Part shown: in pieces, positions 32,651-42,022 of the stretch
How positions within the stretch are numbered: position 1 is the first letter of the stretch
How the letters are laid out: every line of letters begins with the position of its first letter
Notes under the pieces: generated by a model
Told to the model about the DNA's origin: nothing
Seen by the model: only the letters and a program-made list of their open reading frames with translations
The model's database searches: none
DNA from: Actinomycetota bacterium
GTDB taxonomy: Bacteria; Actinomycetota; Actinomycetes; Propionibacteriales; Propionibacteriaceae
NCBI GenBank assembly: GCA_020161755.1
Contig: JAIUOS010000013.1
Span: 31,660 to 95,659 of the forward strand
Length of the DNA: 64,000 nucleotides
Direction of reading: 5' to 3'
Position numbers and translations under genes: made by a program

Positions 32651-35600
32651 TCCCGCCGTACCCCGCGGAACCGCAGGGTGAGGATCTCGAACGGGCGGAC
32701 GGCGATCGCCACCGCCCCGTCGTCGGCGGTCTCCGGATCGGGGCCGATCGAGCGCTCCAGCAGGTCGGTGCGCTGCACGTCGGCGTAGCCGAAGCCCGGA
32801 CGCACCGTGCCGGCCGAGCGTGTGCCCAGCGACTCGTACAGCCGCAGCACCACGTCGCCGCTGCCGTCCTCGGCCAGCTTCACGGCCTCGACCAGCACGC
32901 CGGGGGCGTCCACCGCGACGATCGGCGCCACCGGGTTCGCCCCGCGCAGCTCGCGGACGGGCTGGTTCAGCCGCTGCCCGGCGAGGATCGCGTCCGCGAT
33001 GTCGGCGCCGCAGACCACCGAGACCGCCAGTTGGTGGCGGCCCTGGTCGGTCTCCGGGTCGGGGAACCGCGGCCCGCGGACCAGCGACAGCCGCACGGTG
33101 GTGCCCGGCGCGGTGCCGCCGGCGTGGTCGCGGCGGATGTCGTGGCCGTAGGTGGAGTCGTTCGCCACCGCCACCCCGAACCCGGGCTCGGCCACCTGCA
33201 CCCACCGGTGGGCGACGGTCTCGTGGCGGGCGACGTCCCAGCTGGTGTTGGCGTGGGTGGGCCGGTGGAGGTGCCCGAACTGGATCTCCGACGCGGCGCG
33301 GGCGGTGAAGACGCTCGTCGGGAACGCCAGCTTGAGCAGCGTGCGCTGCTCGTGCCAGTCGAGGTCGAACGCGTAGTCGATCGCCGCCGACCCCGCGGTG
33401 AACGTGACCAGCTGGGTCACCGCGCTGTCGCCGAACCGCCAGAGGACCTCGAACGTCGCCTGCTGGTCGGTGCCCGTCACCAGCCGGACGCTCTCGGCGT
33501 CCGTCACGTCGGTGACCATGCGGTTGATGTGCCCGTCGATGTCCCACGCCTCGTACATCGAGGGGCGGTCGTTGTGCAGTTGCAGCAGGCCGAAGCGCCG
33601 TCCGGGGGCGACCGCCTCGCGTCCGGTGGCCAGGTGGACGACGGAAGGCACCAGCCCGCCGGCGTCCACCACCGCGCGGATCGCGCCGGTGTCGACCACC
33701 CAGCCGTCGTCGGTGGTCGTGACGGTGAGACCGGTCGCGGGCCCGGTCGCGGGCGCCACGGCGAAGGCGGGGACGCCGGCCAGCGCCACCGGCGCGGAGT
33801 TCGCGACCAGGCGCTGCTCGCCGGGCCCGGTGAGCGCGGCCAGCGACCCGGTGATGATGCCCTCCAGGACGCCGGCTACCCGCGCGTAGTTGGCCTCGGC
33901 CTCGCGGTGCACCCAGGCGATCGAGGAGCCCGGCAGGATGTCGTGGAACTGCTGGAGCAGCACGGTCTCCCAGGCGTCGCGCAGTTCGTCCACCGGGTAG
34001 GCGAGCCCCGCCCGGACGGACGCGGTCGTCGCCCACAGCTCGGCGGCCCGCAGCAGGTGCTCGCTGCGGCGGTTGCCCTGCTTGGTGCGCAGCTGCGAGG
34101 TGTAGGTGCCGCGGTGGGTTTCCAGGTACATCTCGCCCGACCAGGTGTGCGGGTGCGCCAGCTCGGCCTCGGCCTCGGCGAAGAAGTCGTTGACGGTACC
34201 GATCCGGACCCGCGGCGAGCCCTCCAGGTCGGCCGTCCGGTGCGCCTTCGCGACCATCTCCCGGGTCGGCCCGCCGCCGCCGTCCCCGTAGCCGAACGGC
34301 ACCAGCGACAGGGTGCCGTGGCCCTGCTCGGCGTACTGGCGCTCGGCCTTGGCGAGCTCGAAGGCGGCCAGGCGCGAGTTGTAGGTGTCGACCGGCGGCA
34401 GGTGGGTGAAGATGCGGGTGCCGTCGATGCCCTCCCACCAGAAGGTGTGGTGGGGGAGCGTGTTGGTCTCGTTCCACGACATCTTCTGGGTGAGGAACCA
34501 GCGGGAGCCGGCGGCGACGCCGATCTGCGGCAGCGCGCCGGAGTAGCCGAACGAGTCCGGCAGCCACACGTCCGTGGGTTCGTAGCCGAACTCGCGCAGG
34601 AAGAAGCCCTTGCCCATCACGAACTGGCGGGCGAGCGCCTCCGAGCCGGGCATGTTCGTGTCGGACTCCACCCACATGCCGCCGACCGGCACGAACCGGC
34701 CCTGCGCCACCTTCTCCTTCAGCCGCTCCCACAGCTCGGGGTAGAACCTCTTCACCCACGCGTACTGCTGGGCCGACGAGCACGAGAACACCAGGTCGGG
34801 GTGCTCCTCGCACAGCGCGATCACGTTGGCGAACGTGCGTGCGCACTTGCGGACGGTCTCGCGCACCGGCCACAGCCAGGCGCTGTCGATGTGGGCGTGG
34901 CCGGTGGCCACCACTCGGTGTGCGCTGGCGTTCGCCGGACGCGCCAGCACCCGTTCGAGTACCGCCCGCGCCCGGCCGGCGGTGCCGGCGACGTCGCGGG
35001 GGTCGACCGCGTCCATGGCCTCGTTGAGCGCGACCACGATCTCGGCACGGCGGGGCAGGTCGGGCGGCAGCTCCTCGGCGAGGCCGGCGAGCACCTCGAT
35101 GTCCTCGTTGAGCTCCCAGACGTCGAGATTGCGGCGGGCCAGGTCGAGCGTGCGCACCACGTACAGGTCCTCGGCGGGGACGGTCGCCAGCGAGCTGAAC
35201 GGGGTCGGGTGCCAGGAGCCACCGACGGCCACCTCTGGGTTCGCGGCCGCCTCCAGGTAGAGGTCGATGTGGTCGGGGTCCTCCACCGGCAGGTAGCGGT
35301 TGAACGGCTCGATGGCCTTCAGGATGCTGCCGTCCGGCCGGAACGCGAGCCCTTCGGCCTGGCTGCCGTCCAGGTGCTTGCGGAAGCCGAGGTCGACCAC
35401 GATCTCGTACGGCGACCCCCGCCACTCGGGCGGGACGCTGCCGGTGAGGTGCAGCCACAGCGTGCTCCAGCCGCGGCCCCACGGCGTCCCGACCTCGAAG
35501 GGGGTGTACGCCTGGCCCACGGCCTCGGTGAACGGGACCGGTTCGCCGGGTACCGGCCACGCGGTGAGGGTGAGCGGGTGCCGGTCGCCGTACAGGTTCG

Positions 35601-35664
35601 GTACCACCAGCTCCTCGACGAAACGTCCCAGGCGGCCACGGTAGAGCCACTCGTTGTCGCGCAC
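32647..35664 (-). CDS. Alpha-mannosidase, GH38
   Basis: A 1005-aa class II alpha-mannosidase. The zinc site starts at HAHIDSAWLWP (His256, His258, Asp260). The nucleophile is Asp370 in WLPDSFGYSGALPQ. The helical domain and large beta-sandwich C-terminal domain are of the expected size. Bacterial relatives trim alpha-mannosides from N-glycans or phospho-mannosyl sugars in the cytoplasm. No signal peptide. First gene of the four-gene operon, with start ATG 35664 and GGAGCT before it. It is divergent from the epimerase operon across a region with two dyads and operator site D. Confidence 0.94.
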   Translation of the reverse strand: MRDNEWLYRGRLGRFVEELVVPNLYGDRHPLTLTAWPVPGEPVPFTEAVGQAYTPFEVGTPWGRGWSTLWLHLTGSVPPEWRGSPYEIVVDLGFRKHLDGSQAEGLAFRPDGSILKAIEPFNRYLPVEDPDHIDLYLEAAANPEVAVGGSWHPTPFSSLATVPAEDLYVVRTLDLARRNLDVWELNEDIEVLAGLAEELPPDLPRRAEIVVALNEAMDAVDPRDVAGTAGRARAVLERVLARPANASAHRVVATGHAHIDSAWLWPVRETVRKCARTFANVIALCEEHPDLVFSCSSAQQYAWVKRFYPELWERLKEKVAQGRFVPVGGMWVESDTNMPGSEALARQFVMGKGFFLREFGYEPTDVWLPDSFGYSGALPQIGVAAGSRWFLTQKMSWNETNTLPHHTFWWEGIDGTRIFTHLPPVDTYNSRLAAFELAKAERQYAEQGHGTLSLVPFGYGDGGGGPTREMVAKAHRTADLEGSPRVRIGTVNDFFAEAEAELAHPHTWSGEMYLETHRGTYTSQLRTKQGNRRSEHLLRAAELWATTASVRAGLAYPVDELRDAWETVLLQQFHDILPGSSIAWVHREAEANYARVAGVLEGIITGSLAALTGPGEQRLVANSAPVALAGVPAFAVAPATGPATGLTVTTTDDGWVVDTGAIRAVVDAGGLVPSVVHLATGREAVAPGRRFGLLQLHNDRPSMYEAWDIDGHINRMVTDVTDAESVRLVTGTDQQATFEVLWRFGDSAVTQLVTFTAGSAAIDYAFDLDWHEQRTLLKLAFPTSVFTARAASEIQFGHLHRPTHANTSWDVARHETVAHRWVQVAEPGFGVAVANDSTYGHDIRRDHAGGTAPGTTVRLSLVRGPRFPDPETDQGRHQLAVSVVCGADIADAILAGQRLNQPVRELRGANPVAPIVAVDAPGVLVEAVKLAEDGSGDVVLRLYESLGTRSAGTVRPGFGYADVQRTDLLERSIGPDPETADDGAVAIAVRPFEILTLRFRGVRRE

Positions 35665-35700
35665 TGGAAGCTCCTTCGTCGCCCGGGGGAGTGTTGAATC

Positions 35701-35745
35701 AGTCTCGCGAGATTGGGAGACTTAGTCAATCGTCGGGACTAAATC
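35701..35745. promoter_or_regulatory. Divergent operator region with two dyads, site D
   Basis: AGTCTC (35701-35706) pairs with GAGACT (35717-35722). The overlapping TTAGTC (35722-35727) pairs with GACTAA (35737-35742). ATCGTCGGGACTAAATC (35729-35745) aligns with site B. The region sits between the glycosidase and epimerase operons and could control both. Confidence 0.5.
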
Positions 35746-35770
35746 ATCCGGGGGTGGGAAGGGGCGCGCG

Positions 35771-36742
35771 ATGGGCACGGCGACGGGGCTGGCCGAGGTG
35801 GTCCTCAGCAACGAGCACCTCCGCGTGGTGCTGCTGCCCGAACTCGGCGGACGGGTCTGGGAGATCACCCATCTCGCCTCCGGCCGGCAACTGCTGTGGC
35901 ACCATCCCGACCTGCCGCCGGCACCGGTGGCCCTCGGGGCGGTCTACGACGACAGCTTCATCGGCGGCTGGGACGAGCTGTTCCCCAACGACGAACCCGA
36001 GACGCTGGCCGGCACCGCCTTCCCCGACCACGGTGAGGCCTGGTCGGTGCCGTGGCGCTGGACGGTGCTCGAGGCGGGCGCCGCCGTGCGCCTGGAGCTG
36101 GTGGCGCCGCTGTCGGGCAGCCGGCTGGTGCGCACGTTCCGGCTGGCGCCCGGGTCGGCCGCCCTCGACCTGGAGGTGGAGCTGACCAACGGCACCGGGC
36201 GCGAACTGCCGATGCTGCACAAACAGCACCTGGCCGCGGACCTGCGTCCGGGATCACGGATCGACCTGCCGGCCGCGAGGGTGGAGATTGGCGGGTTCGG
36301 CACCCCCCGGGCCGGCGGGTACGACGACGTCTTCGACTGGCCGCTGCTGGACACCGCGGACGGGCCGGCCGACTTCGCCGCGACCCCACCGGACGGCACC
36401 GCCGAGCTGCTGTTCGCCGATCGACTCGACGCCGGCTGGGTGGCCTGCACCGGACCGGACGGCGTGGGCATCGGCCTGTGCTACGACACCGACGCCTACC
36501 CGGCGTGCTGGATCTTCGCGTCGTGGGCGGGGTGGCAGGACCTGCGGGTGGCGGTGCTGGAACCCTGCACCGGCGTGGGGCTCTCGGTGGCCGCCGGGGT
36601 GGCGGCCGGGCGACACCGGGTGCTGGCCCCCGGCGAGACGTTCCGCGCCCGGCTGAGCGCGGTGGCCTACGCCGGGCTGGCCGAGGTGCGCGGCATCAGC
36701 GGGCACGGCAGCGCGTGCCGGGTGGAAGGAGTGGCGCGGTGA
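35771..36742 (+). CDS. Aldose-1-epimerase-like protein (galactose mutarotase fold)
   Basis: A 323-aa beta-sandwich of the galactose-mutarotase superfamily. LPELGGRVWEITHLASGRQLLW and GGWDELFPND are its N-terminal signatures, and ELPMLHKQHL resembles the catalytic-His region. It may interconvert anomers released by the glycosidases, or act like DUF4432-type sugar isomerases. ATG 35771. Its stop overlaps the start of the enolase-superfamily gene by four bases, so they are coupled. Confidence 0.78.
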   Translation: MGTATGLAEVVLSNEHLRVVLLPELGGRVWEITHLASGRQLLWHHPDLPPAPVALGAVYDDSFIGGWDELFPNDEPETLAGTAFPDHGEAWSVPWRWTVLEAGAAVRLELVAPLSGSRLVRTFRLAPGSAALDLEVELTNGTGRELPMLHKQHLAADLRPGSRIDLPAARVEIGGFGTPRAGGYDDVFDWPLLDTADGPADFAATPPDGTAELLFADRLDAGWVACTGPDGVGIGLCYDTDAYPACWIFASWAGWQDLRVAVLEPCTGVGLSVAAGVAAGRHRVLAPGETFRARLSAVAYAGLAEVRGISGHGSACRVEGVAR

Positions 36743-37920
36743 CGATCGACGAGGTCGACATCTTCTACCTGTCCCTGCCGCAGGTGCGCGACATCGGCGA
36801 CGGCAGCCAGGACATGGCGCTGGTGCGGGTGCGCGCGGGCGGGTTCACCGGCTGGGGCGAGTGCGAGGCGTCCCCGCTGCCGACGATCGCGGCGATGGTC
36901 GCGCCGCCCTCCCACTCCGCCTGCCACGGGGTGCTCGACAGCGTGCTGGGCGCCGAGGTCGGCTCGGTGGACGACGTCGCCGTACTCGCCCGGACGGTGC
37001 GCGAGCGTGGGCTCGACCTGCTCCAGACCCCGCACGCGTGGTCGGGGGTGGAGATCGCGCTGTGGGACCTGCTCGGCGCGGCCGCCGGCGCCCCGGCGTG
37101 GGCACTGCTGGGTGCCGGTGAGCCGCAGCCGCGGCGGCCGTACGCGTCCCAGCTGTTCGGGGACGACCCGCACCAGACCTGGGAGAAGGCGGCCGCGGTC
37201 GCCGCGTCCGGCTTCACCGCGGCCAAGTTCGGCTGGGGGCCGTACGGGCGTGGCAGTGTCGCGGCGGACGCCGACCAGGTGCACGCCGCCCGCGAAGGGC
37301 TGGGGCCCGACCTCGACCTGCTGGTGGACGCCGGCACGGTCTTCGGCGAGGACGTCGAGGCCGCGGCCAAGCGTATCCCTGCGCTGGCCGAGGCGGGCGT
37401 GGTGTGGCTGGAGGAACCGTTCGTGGCCGGCGCCCTGTCCGCGCACGCCGAACTCGCCCGCCGCAGCGGGCCGGTGCGCCTGGCCGGGGGAGAGGGCGCG
37501 TCCGGCTTCCACCTCGCGCGCCAGCTGATCGACCACGGCGGGCTGGGCTACATCCAGGTCGACACCGGCCGCATCGGCGGCATCGGGCCGGCGGCCGAGG
37601 TCGCCCGCTACGCGGCCGCCCGCGGGGTGCAGTTCGTCAACCACACGTTCACCTCGCACCTCGCGCTCGCCGCGTCGCTGGTGCCGTACGCGGCCCTGCC
37701 CGGCGACCTGCTGTGCGAGTACCCGGTCGAACCGAGCCCGCTGGCCCGCGACCTCACCCGCACGCACCTCCTGCCGGGCGCGGACGGGCTGGTGCGGCTC
37801 ACCGATGCGCCCGGACTGGGCGTCGAGCTCGACCTCGACGCCGTCCGGCCCTACCTTCGGCAGATGGAGATCGTGATGGACGGCACCGTCCTGTACCGCA
37901 CGCCGGAGCTGGTGCCATGA
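36739..37920 (+). CDS. Enolase-superfamily sugar-acid dehydratase (mandelate racemase type)
   Basis: A 393-aa enolase-superfamily enzyme. The lid domain (to ~120) is followed by the barrel with the catalytic Lys in AAKFGWGP, metal ligands in LLVDAGTVFG and WLEEPFV, a third acidic position in LAGGEGASG, and His in FVNHTFTSHLALAASL. Such enzymes dehydrate aldonic acids to 2-keto-3-deoxy sugars. The SDR downstream and FAH enzyme upstream in the island support a non-phosphorylated route, for L-fuconate, galactonate or a related acid. The FVNHTFTSH segment does not match the fuconate or rhamnonate dehydratases I know, so specificity is open. GTG start with GTGA overlap. Confidence 0.8.
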   Translation: MTIDEVDIFYLSLPQVRDIGDGSQDMALVRVRAGGFTGWGECEASPLPTIAAMVAPPSHSACHGVLDSVLGAEVGSVDDVAVLARTVRERGLDLLQTPHAWSGVEIALWDLLGAAAGAPAWALLGAGEPQPRRPYASQLFGDDPHQTWEKAAAVAASGFTAAKFGWGPYGRGSVAADADQVHAAREGLGPDLDLLVDAGTVFGEDVEAAAKRIPALAEAGVVWLEEPFVAGALSAHAELARRSGPVRLAGGEGASGFHLARQLIDHGGLGYIQVDTGRIGGIGPAAEVARYAAARGVQFVNHTFTSHLALAASLVPYAALPGDLLCEYPVEPSPLARDLTRTHLLPGADGLVRLTDAPGLGVELDLDAVRPYLRQMEIVMDGTVLYRTPELVP

Positions 37921-38648
37921 GCGGCGTGGCCGGCCGGCGGGCCGTGGTCACCGGTGCCAGCAACGGCATCGGCCGCGCCACCGCGCTCGCCCTCGCCGAC
38001 GCGGGGGCCGCGGTGGTCGGGCTCGACGTCGAGCCCGGGCCCGAGGGCCTCGACGTGCGCCCGGTCGACCTGTCCGACCCCGCGGCGCTCGCCGAGGTGG
38101 CCGCGGAGCTGGCGGCGTCCGGCGTGGACATCCTGGTGAACTGCGCGGGCGTCTTCGCCGCCACCCCGCTGCGGGAACTCGACCTCGACGCCTACCACCG
38201 CCTGCTGGCGGTCGACCTGCACGCCCCGGTGCTGCTGATGAAGCACCTGGGTGCCGGTATGGCCGATCGCGGGTGGGGACGGATCGTGAACGTCACCAGC
38301 GTGCACGCCTCGGTCGGTGAGCCGGGCGCGCTCGCCTACGACGTGGCCAAGGCCGGTTTGGAGGCCGCCACGCGGGTGGCGGCGATCGAGCTCGCCCCGT
38401 CCGGGGTGCTGGTGAACGCGGTGGCCCCGGGCTTCGTCTCGACCCGGATGGCCCTGGTGGACGGCGTCGACGAACTGTCCCTGCCCGAGTCCCACACGGT
38501 GTACATCGAGCACGGGCGGATCCCGCTGCGGCGGGGGTGCGCTCCCGAGGAGGTGGCCGGGGTGGTGCTCTGGCTGGCGAGCGCGGCGAACAGCTACGTC
38601 ACCGGCCAGTCGGTGCGGGTGGACGGCGGTCTCACCGTCCGGCTGTAG
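37917..38648 (+). CDS. Short-chain dehydrogenase/reductase
   Basis: A 243-aa classical SDR with cofactor motif TGASNGIGRA, NCAGVFAA, catalytic Ser in VTSVHASVG, and YDVAKAG (YxxxK). VRVDGGLTVRL is the usual C-terminus. In this operon it probably oxidises a sugar (to a lactone) or a 2-keto-3-deoxy acid. The ATG at 37917 overlaps the previous stop by four bases. It is the last gene of the epimerase-dehydratase-SDR operon, and 118 bases separate it from the ABC transporter operon. Confidence 0.9.
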   Translation: MSGVAGRRAVVTGASNGIGRATALALADAGAAVVGLDVEPGPEGLDVRPVDLSDPAALAEVAAELAASGVDILVNCAGVFAATPLRELDLDAYHRLLAVDLHAPVLLMKHLGAGMADRGWGRIVNVTSVHASVGEPGALAYDVAKAGLEAATRVAAIELAPSGVLVNAVAPGFVSTRMALVDGVDELSLPESHTVYIEHGRIPLRRGCAPEEVAGVVLWLASAANSYVTGQSVRVDGGLTVRL

Positions 38649-38720
38649 GGGCGCAGGTACCAGCTTGGTCACGATCCCGGCGAACCCTTGACCGGCGATT
38701 TGATCGTGTCGGATGATGGC

Positions 38721-38743
38721 TTAAATCAGTTCAGTGGATTTAA
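38721..38743 (+). promoter_or_regulatory. Candidate ROK-regulon operator, site C
   Basis: A perfect dyad with arms TTAAATC (38721-38727) and GATTTAA (38737-38743) around nine bases. It lies 23 bases before the preferred start of the ABC permease gene. Its minus-strand core ATCCACTGAACTGATT matches site B. A half-like TTTGATCG occurs at 38699-38706. Confidence 0.55.
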
Positions 38744-38766
38744 TGAACCAGGTCAGAGGAGCTCTG

Positions 38767-39717
38767 GTGGCGACCACGAGCACGACGGCGGTGGCGAGGA
38801 CCACCCGGCAGGGGCGTCGGAAGCTGAGTGGCCTGCGCCGGCGCGAGGCCCTGTGGTGCTACGTGTTCATGGCCCCCGCGGTGCTCGGGGTGCTGGTCTT
38901 CGCGATCGGCCCGATGATCGCGTCCCTGTGGCTGAGCTTCACGTCCTACGACATGCTCTCCTCGCCGGAGTTCATCGGCCTCAAGAACTACACCAAGCTG
39001 TTCGCCGACAAGCTGTTCCTGAAGTCGTTGTCGGTGACGATGCTGTACGCGGTCGTGGTGGTGCCCGGCACGATGCTGATGGGCCTGGTGGTGGCGATCC
39101 TGCTGAACGCCAAGATCCCGGCGATGGGCTTCTTCCGGTCGGCCTACTACCTGCCCTCGGTGATCGGGGGCGTGGCGGTCGCGCGGGTGTGGGCGATGCT
39201 CTACAACACCGACCACGGCCTGTTCAACATCATCCTCGGCTGGTTCGGGATCGACGGCCCGGCCTGGCTCAGCGACGAGCGGTGGGCGCTGTGGTCGCTG
39301 ATCTTCATGGGCATCTGGGGCTTCGGCGGCACCATGCTGATCTACCTGGCCGGGCTCCAGGGCATCCCCAAGGAGCTCTACGAAGCCGCGTCGGTGGACG
39401 GCGCCAGCAAGTTCCGCCAGCAGATCCACATCACCGTCCCGATGCTCTCCAACGTCACGTTCTTCAACCTCGTGATGGGCATCATCGGGGCCCTCCAGGT
39501 GTTCGCCGAACCCTTCGTCCTCACCAACGGCACCGGCAACCCGAACAACTCGACGCTGCTGCTGCCGCTCTACCTGTACCGGGTGGCGTTCAGCTACCTC
39601 GAGATGGGCTACGCGTCCGCGATCGCGTGGGCGGTCTTCGCGATCACCCTCGTGCTCACCGCCCTCGTCTTCCGGTCCCTGCCGCTGTGGGTGCACACCG
39701 AGGCGGGGGAGGACTGA
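38767..39717 (+). CDS. Sugar ABC transporter permease (MalF type)
   Basis: A 316-aa membrane protein with six predicted helices and the EAA loop IPKELYEAASVDGASKFRQ that docks the ATPase. GTG 38767 is chosen because AGAGGAGC precedes it by six bases. Longer starts (38734, 38743) would lie inside or against the operator dyad. It belongs to the CUT1 family, which imports oligosaccharides. The operon continues with a second permease and a binding lipoprotein. No ATPase gene is present, so a shared MsiK-like ATPase must serve it. Confidence 0.92.
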   Translation: MATTSTTAVARTTRQGRRKLSGLRRREALWCYVFMAPAVLGVLVFAIGPMIASLWLSFTSYDMLSSPEFIGLKNYTKLFADKLFLKSLSVTMLYAVVVVPGTMLMGLVVAILLNAKIPAMGFFRSAYYLPSVIGGVAVARVWAMLYNTDHGLFNIILGWFGIDGPAWLSDERWALWSLIFMGIWGFGGTMLIYLAGLQGIPKELYEAASVDGASKFRQQIHITVPMLSNVTFFNLVMGIIGALQVFAEPFVLTNGTGNPNNSTLLLPLYLYRVAFSYLEMGYASAIAWAVFAITLVLTALVFRSLPLWVHTEAGED

Positions 39718-39719
39718 CC

Positions 39720-40580
39720 ATGGCGAAGGCGGACGAGCGCGGCGGCGGGATGCCCCTGTCGAGGACGGAGATCCTCGTCCGGGTCGGCCTGCTGAGCCTG
39801 GGCTGCTTCCTGGTCCTGATGCCGGTCGCGTGGACGATCCTCACCTCGCTCAAGACCGCGCAGCAGACCCTGGCCGTCCCGCCGGTGTGGATCTTCCCGC
39901 CGCAGTGGAGCAACTACCCCGAGGTGCTCCAGCTGGTGCCGTTCCAGAACTACGCGCTGAACACCGCGATCGTGGTGAGCGGCGTCGTCATCGGCACCCT
40001 GCTCAGCTGCTCGTTCAGCGCCTACGGGTTCGCCCGGCTGCGCGCACCGGGACGCAACGTGATCTTCGGCGTCCTGATGGCCACGATGATGCTGCCCTCG
40101 ACGGTCACCCTGGTGCCCACCTACATCGCCTTCAACAAGATCGGCTGGCTGAACACCTTCCTGCCCTTGATCATCCCGGCGTTCTTCGGCTCGGCCTTCT
40201 TCATCTTCATGTTCCGGCAGTTCTACCTGTCGATCCCCAAGGAGCTGGAGGAGGCCGCCCGGATCGACGGCGCCGGCTACTTCCGGATCTGGTGGAGCAT
40301 CTTCCTGCCCCTGTCGATGCCGGTGATCGCCACCGTCACGGTGTTCACCTTCGTCGGCACCTACAACGACTTCTTCGGTCCGCTGATCTACCTGACCGAC
40401 GAGTCCAAGTGGACGATCTCGGTGGCCCTGTCGACCTTCGGCGGCAGCCCCCGGATCGGCCCCCAGCTGCACATGCTCACCGCAGCCACGATGATCGCGG
40501 CCGCGCCGTCGATCATCGTGTTCCTCCTCGCCCAGCGCTACTACGTCAACGGGATCTCCGTTGCCGGCGTCAACAAGTGA
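39720..40580 (+). CDS. Sugar ABC transporter permease (MalG type)
   Basis: A 286-aa inner-membrane permease with six helices and the EAA motif IPKELEEAARIDGAGYFR. Partner of the preceding permease. ATG 39720, two bases after that gene's stop, with GGGGGAGG as ribosome site overlapping its end. CUT1 family. The C-terminal RYYVNGISVAGVNK is usual for sugar permeases of this type. Confidence 0.93.
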   Translation: MAKADERGGGMPLSRTEILVRVGLLSLGCFLVLMPVAWTILTSLKTAQQTLAVPPVWIFPPQWSNYPEVLQLVPFQNYALNTAIVVSGVVIGTLLSCSFSAYGFARLRAPGRNVIFGVLMATMMLPSTVTLVPTYIAFNKIGWLNTFLPLIIPAFFGSAFFIFMFRQFYLSIPKELEEAARIDGAGYFRIWWSIFLPLSMPVIATVTVFTFVGTYNDFFGPLIYLTDESKWTISVALSTFGGSPRIGPQLHMLTAATMIAAAPSIIVFLLAQRYYVNGISVAGVNK

Positions 40581-40603
40581 TTACCGAACCAGAAAGGGTC
40601 GCC

Positions 40604-41926
40604 ATGTTCTCTGCACCACTGTCCCGCCGCACGCTCCTCGGTGGTGCGTTGGCGGGTTCTGCGCTCGCGATGGCCGGCTGTAGCGGGCCGGCGACGAGCC
40701 CCACGCTGCCCGCGGCCACGTCCACCGAGGTCGTCGGCAAGACCGACCTCACCGTCTACGCGTGGACCAACGGCGCCACGATCGACGCGAACTTCAAGAA
40801 GAGCGTCGAGGCGTTCAACAAGGAGTTCTCCGGCAAGTTCACGGCGAAGATCAACTTCCTGCCCTACGACCAGTACTGGCAGAAGATCCAGCTGCAGTAC
40901 GCGTCCAACCAGCCCTTCGACATCTACTACTGGGACGTCCAGGCCTACGCCCACTACAAGAAGGGCCTGCTGGCCAACGTGCAGGCCGCGGTGGACGCCA
41001 CCGACATGGACGACCCGGCGAAGTACCCGGTCGACCTGTACACGCCCTGGAAGTTCGACGGGACGAGCCTGTACGCGATCCCGGAGAACATCCAGTCGCT
41101 CGCGCTGTTCTACAACAAGAGCCACTTCGACAAGGCCGGGCTGGCCTACCCCGACGCCACCTGGACGTGGGACAAGGTGATCGAGGCGGCCACCGCCCTC
41201 ACCCAGAAGAGCGGCTCGAAGGTCACCCGCTGGGGCCTGGACATCGGCGACCTCGGCGTGTGGTGGGGCCTGCAGACGCTGGCCTGGTCGGCCGGCACCG
41301 CGTTCTTCGACAAGCCGCTGGAGCCGACGGCGTTCCAGATGACCGACCCCAGGGTGATCGAGTCGATGCGCTTCGTGCAGGACCTGATGTGGGCCAAGCA
41401 CGTCGCCCCGCGTCCGGACGAGCGCGACGCGAACAACCAGTCCGGCGGCTTCGCCGGCGGCATCGTCTCGATGATGCCGGGCGGCACGTGGAACATCACC
41501 TCCTACCAGCAGATGAAGGACGAGTGGGACATGGCCCCGCTGCCCCTGTACCAGGGCAAGAGCGTGATGCCGTACTTCCTGGGTGGCTGGGTGATCCCCA
41601 AGCAGTCCGCCGCGCTGTCGGCCGCGCAGGCGTTCGCCACCTGGCGGGCGACGACGTTCCAGGACCAGATGGCGGCCGACCACGACTGGATCCCGATCCA
41701 GAACGCCGCCCGCTCCTCGGCGAAGATGCTCGACGGCATGCCGAGTGGCTTCGACGCGGCGATGAAGGCCCTGCCGTCCGCCCAGATCGGCGACCTCTAC
41801 CACGCGAACAGCCAGAAGATGCTGAACGAGGTGTTCGGGCCCGACCTGGACGACCTGTTCCACAACAAGGCGACGCCGGACGAGGTCGCGAACAAGATCC
41901 AGGAAGGCGCGACCGCGCTCCTGTGA
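40604..41926 (+). CDS. Sugar ABC transporter substrate-binding lipoprotein (Tat type)
   Basis: A 440-aa extracellular solute-binding protein of the MalE-like family 1. The N-terminus has a twin-arginine motif (SRRTLL) and a lipobox LAMAGC (Cys26), so it is likely exported folded and lipid-anchored. LTVYAWTNGATID, DIYYWDVQAYAHY and MMPGGTWNITSYQQMKD are typical of oligosaccharide binders. Trp and Tyr richness fits sugar stacking. It is the last gene of the transporter operon. The glycan bound is probably the one degraded by the adjacent glycosidases, which is inferred. Confidence 0.92.
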   Translation: MFSAPLSRRTLLGGALAGSALAMAGCSGPATSPTLPAATSTEVVGKTDLTVYAWTNGATIDANFKKSVEAFNKEFSGKFTAKINFLPYDQYWQKIQLQYASNQPFDIYYWDVQAYAHYKKGLLANVQAAVDATDMDDPAKYPVDLYTPWKFDGTSLYAIPENIQSLALFYNKSHFDKAGLAYPDATWTWDKVIEAATALTQKSGSKVTRWGLDIGDLGVWWGLQTLAWSAGTAFFDKPLEPTAFQMTDPRVIESMRFVQDLMWAKHVAPRPDERDANNQSGGFAGGIVSMMPGGTWNITSYQQMKDEWDMAPLPLYQGKSVMPYFLGGWVIPKQSAALSAAQAFATWRATTFQDQMAADHDWIPIQNAARSSAKMLDGMPSGFDAAMKALPSAQIGDLYHANSQKMLNEVFGPDLDDLFHNKATPDEVANKIQEGATALL

Positions 41927-41954
41927 CCGATTCGGGGTCGGGTGGCGAACAGGC

Positions 41955-41983
41955 TTGACAGGAGCCGTCTTGAACGATCAAAT
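41955..41983 (+). promoter_or_regulatory. Promoter with LacI-type operator before the GH65 fusion
   Basis: TTGACA (41955-41960) is followed after 17 bases by TCAAAT (41978-41983). The spacer and -10 overlap TTGAACGATCAAA (41970-41982), a 12-of-14 match (counting one flanking base) to the perfect palindrome before the LacI gene at 49314. Repression by that LacI protein is likely. Confidence 0.55.
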
Positions 41984-42022
41984 CGATGTGTTGTGCCACT
42001 CGACCCCAGGACCGGTTTGCCC

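Noticed and set aside
36052..36738. Upstream extension of the enolase-superfamily gene
   Set aside because: Off-frame over the epimerase gene. The protein family begins at GTG 36739 with a four-base overlap.
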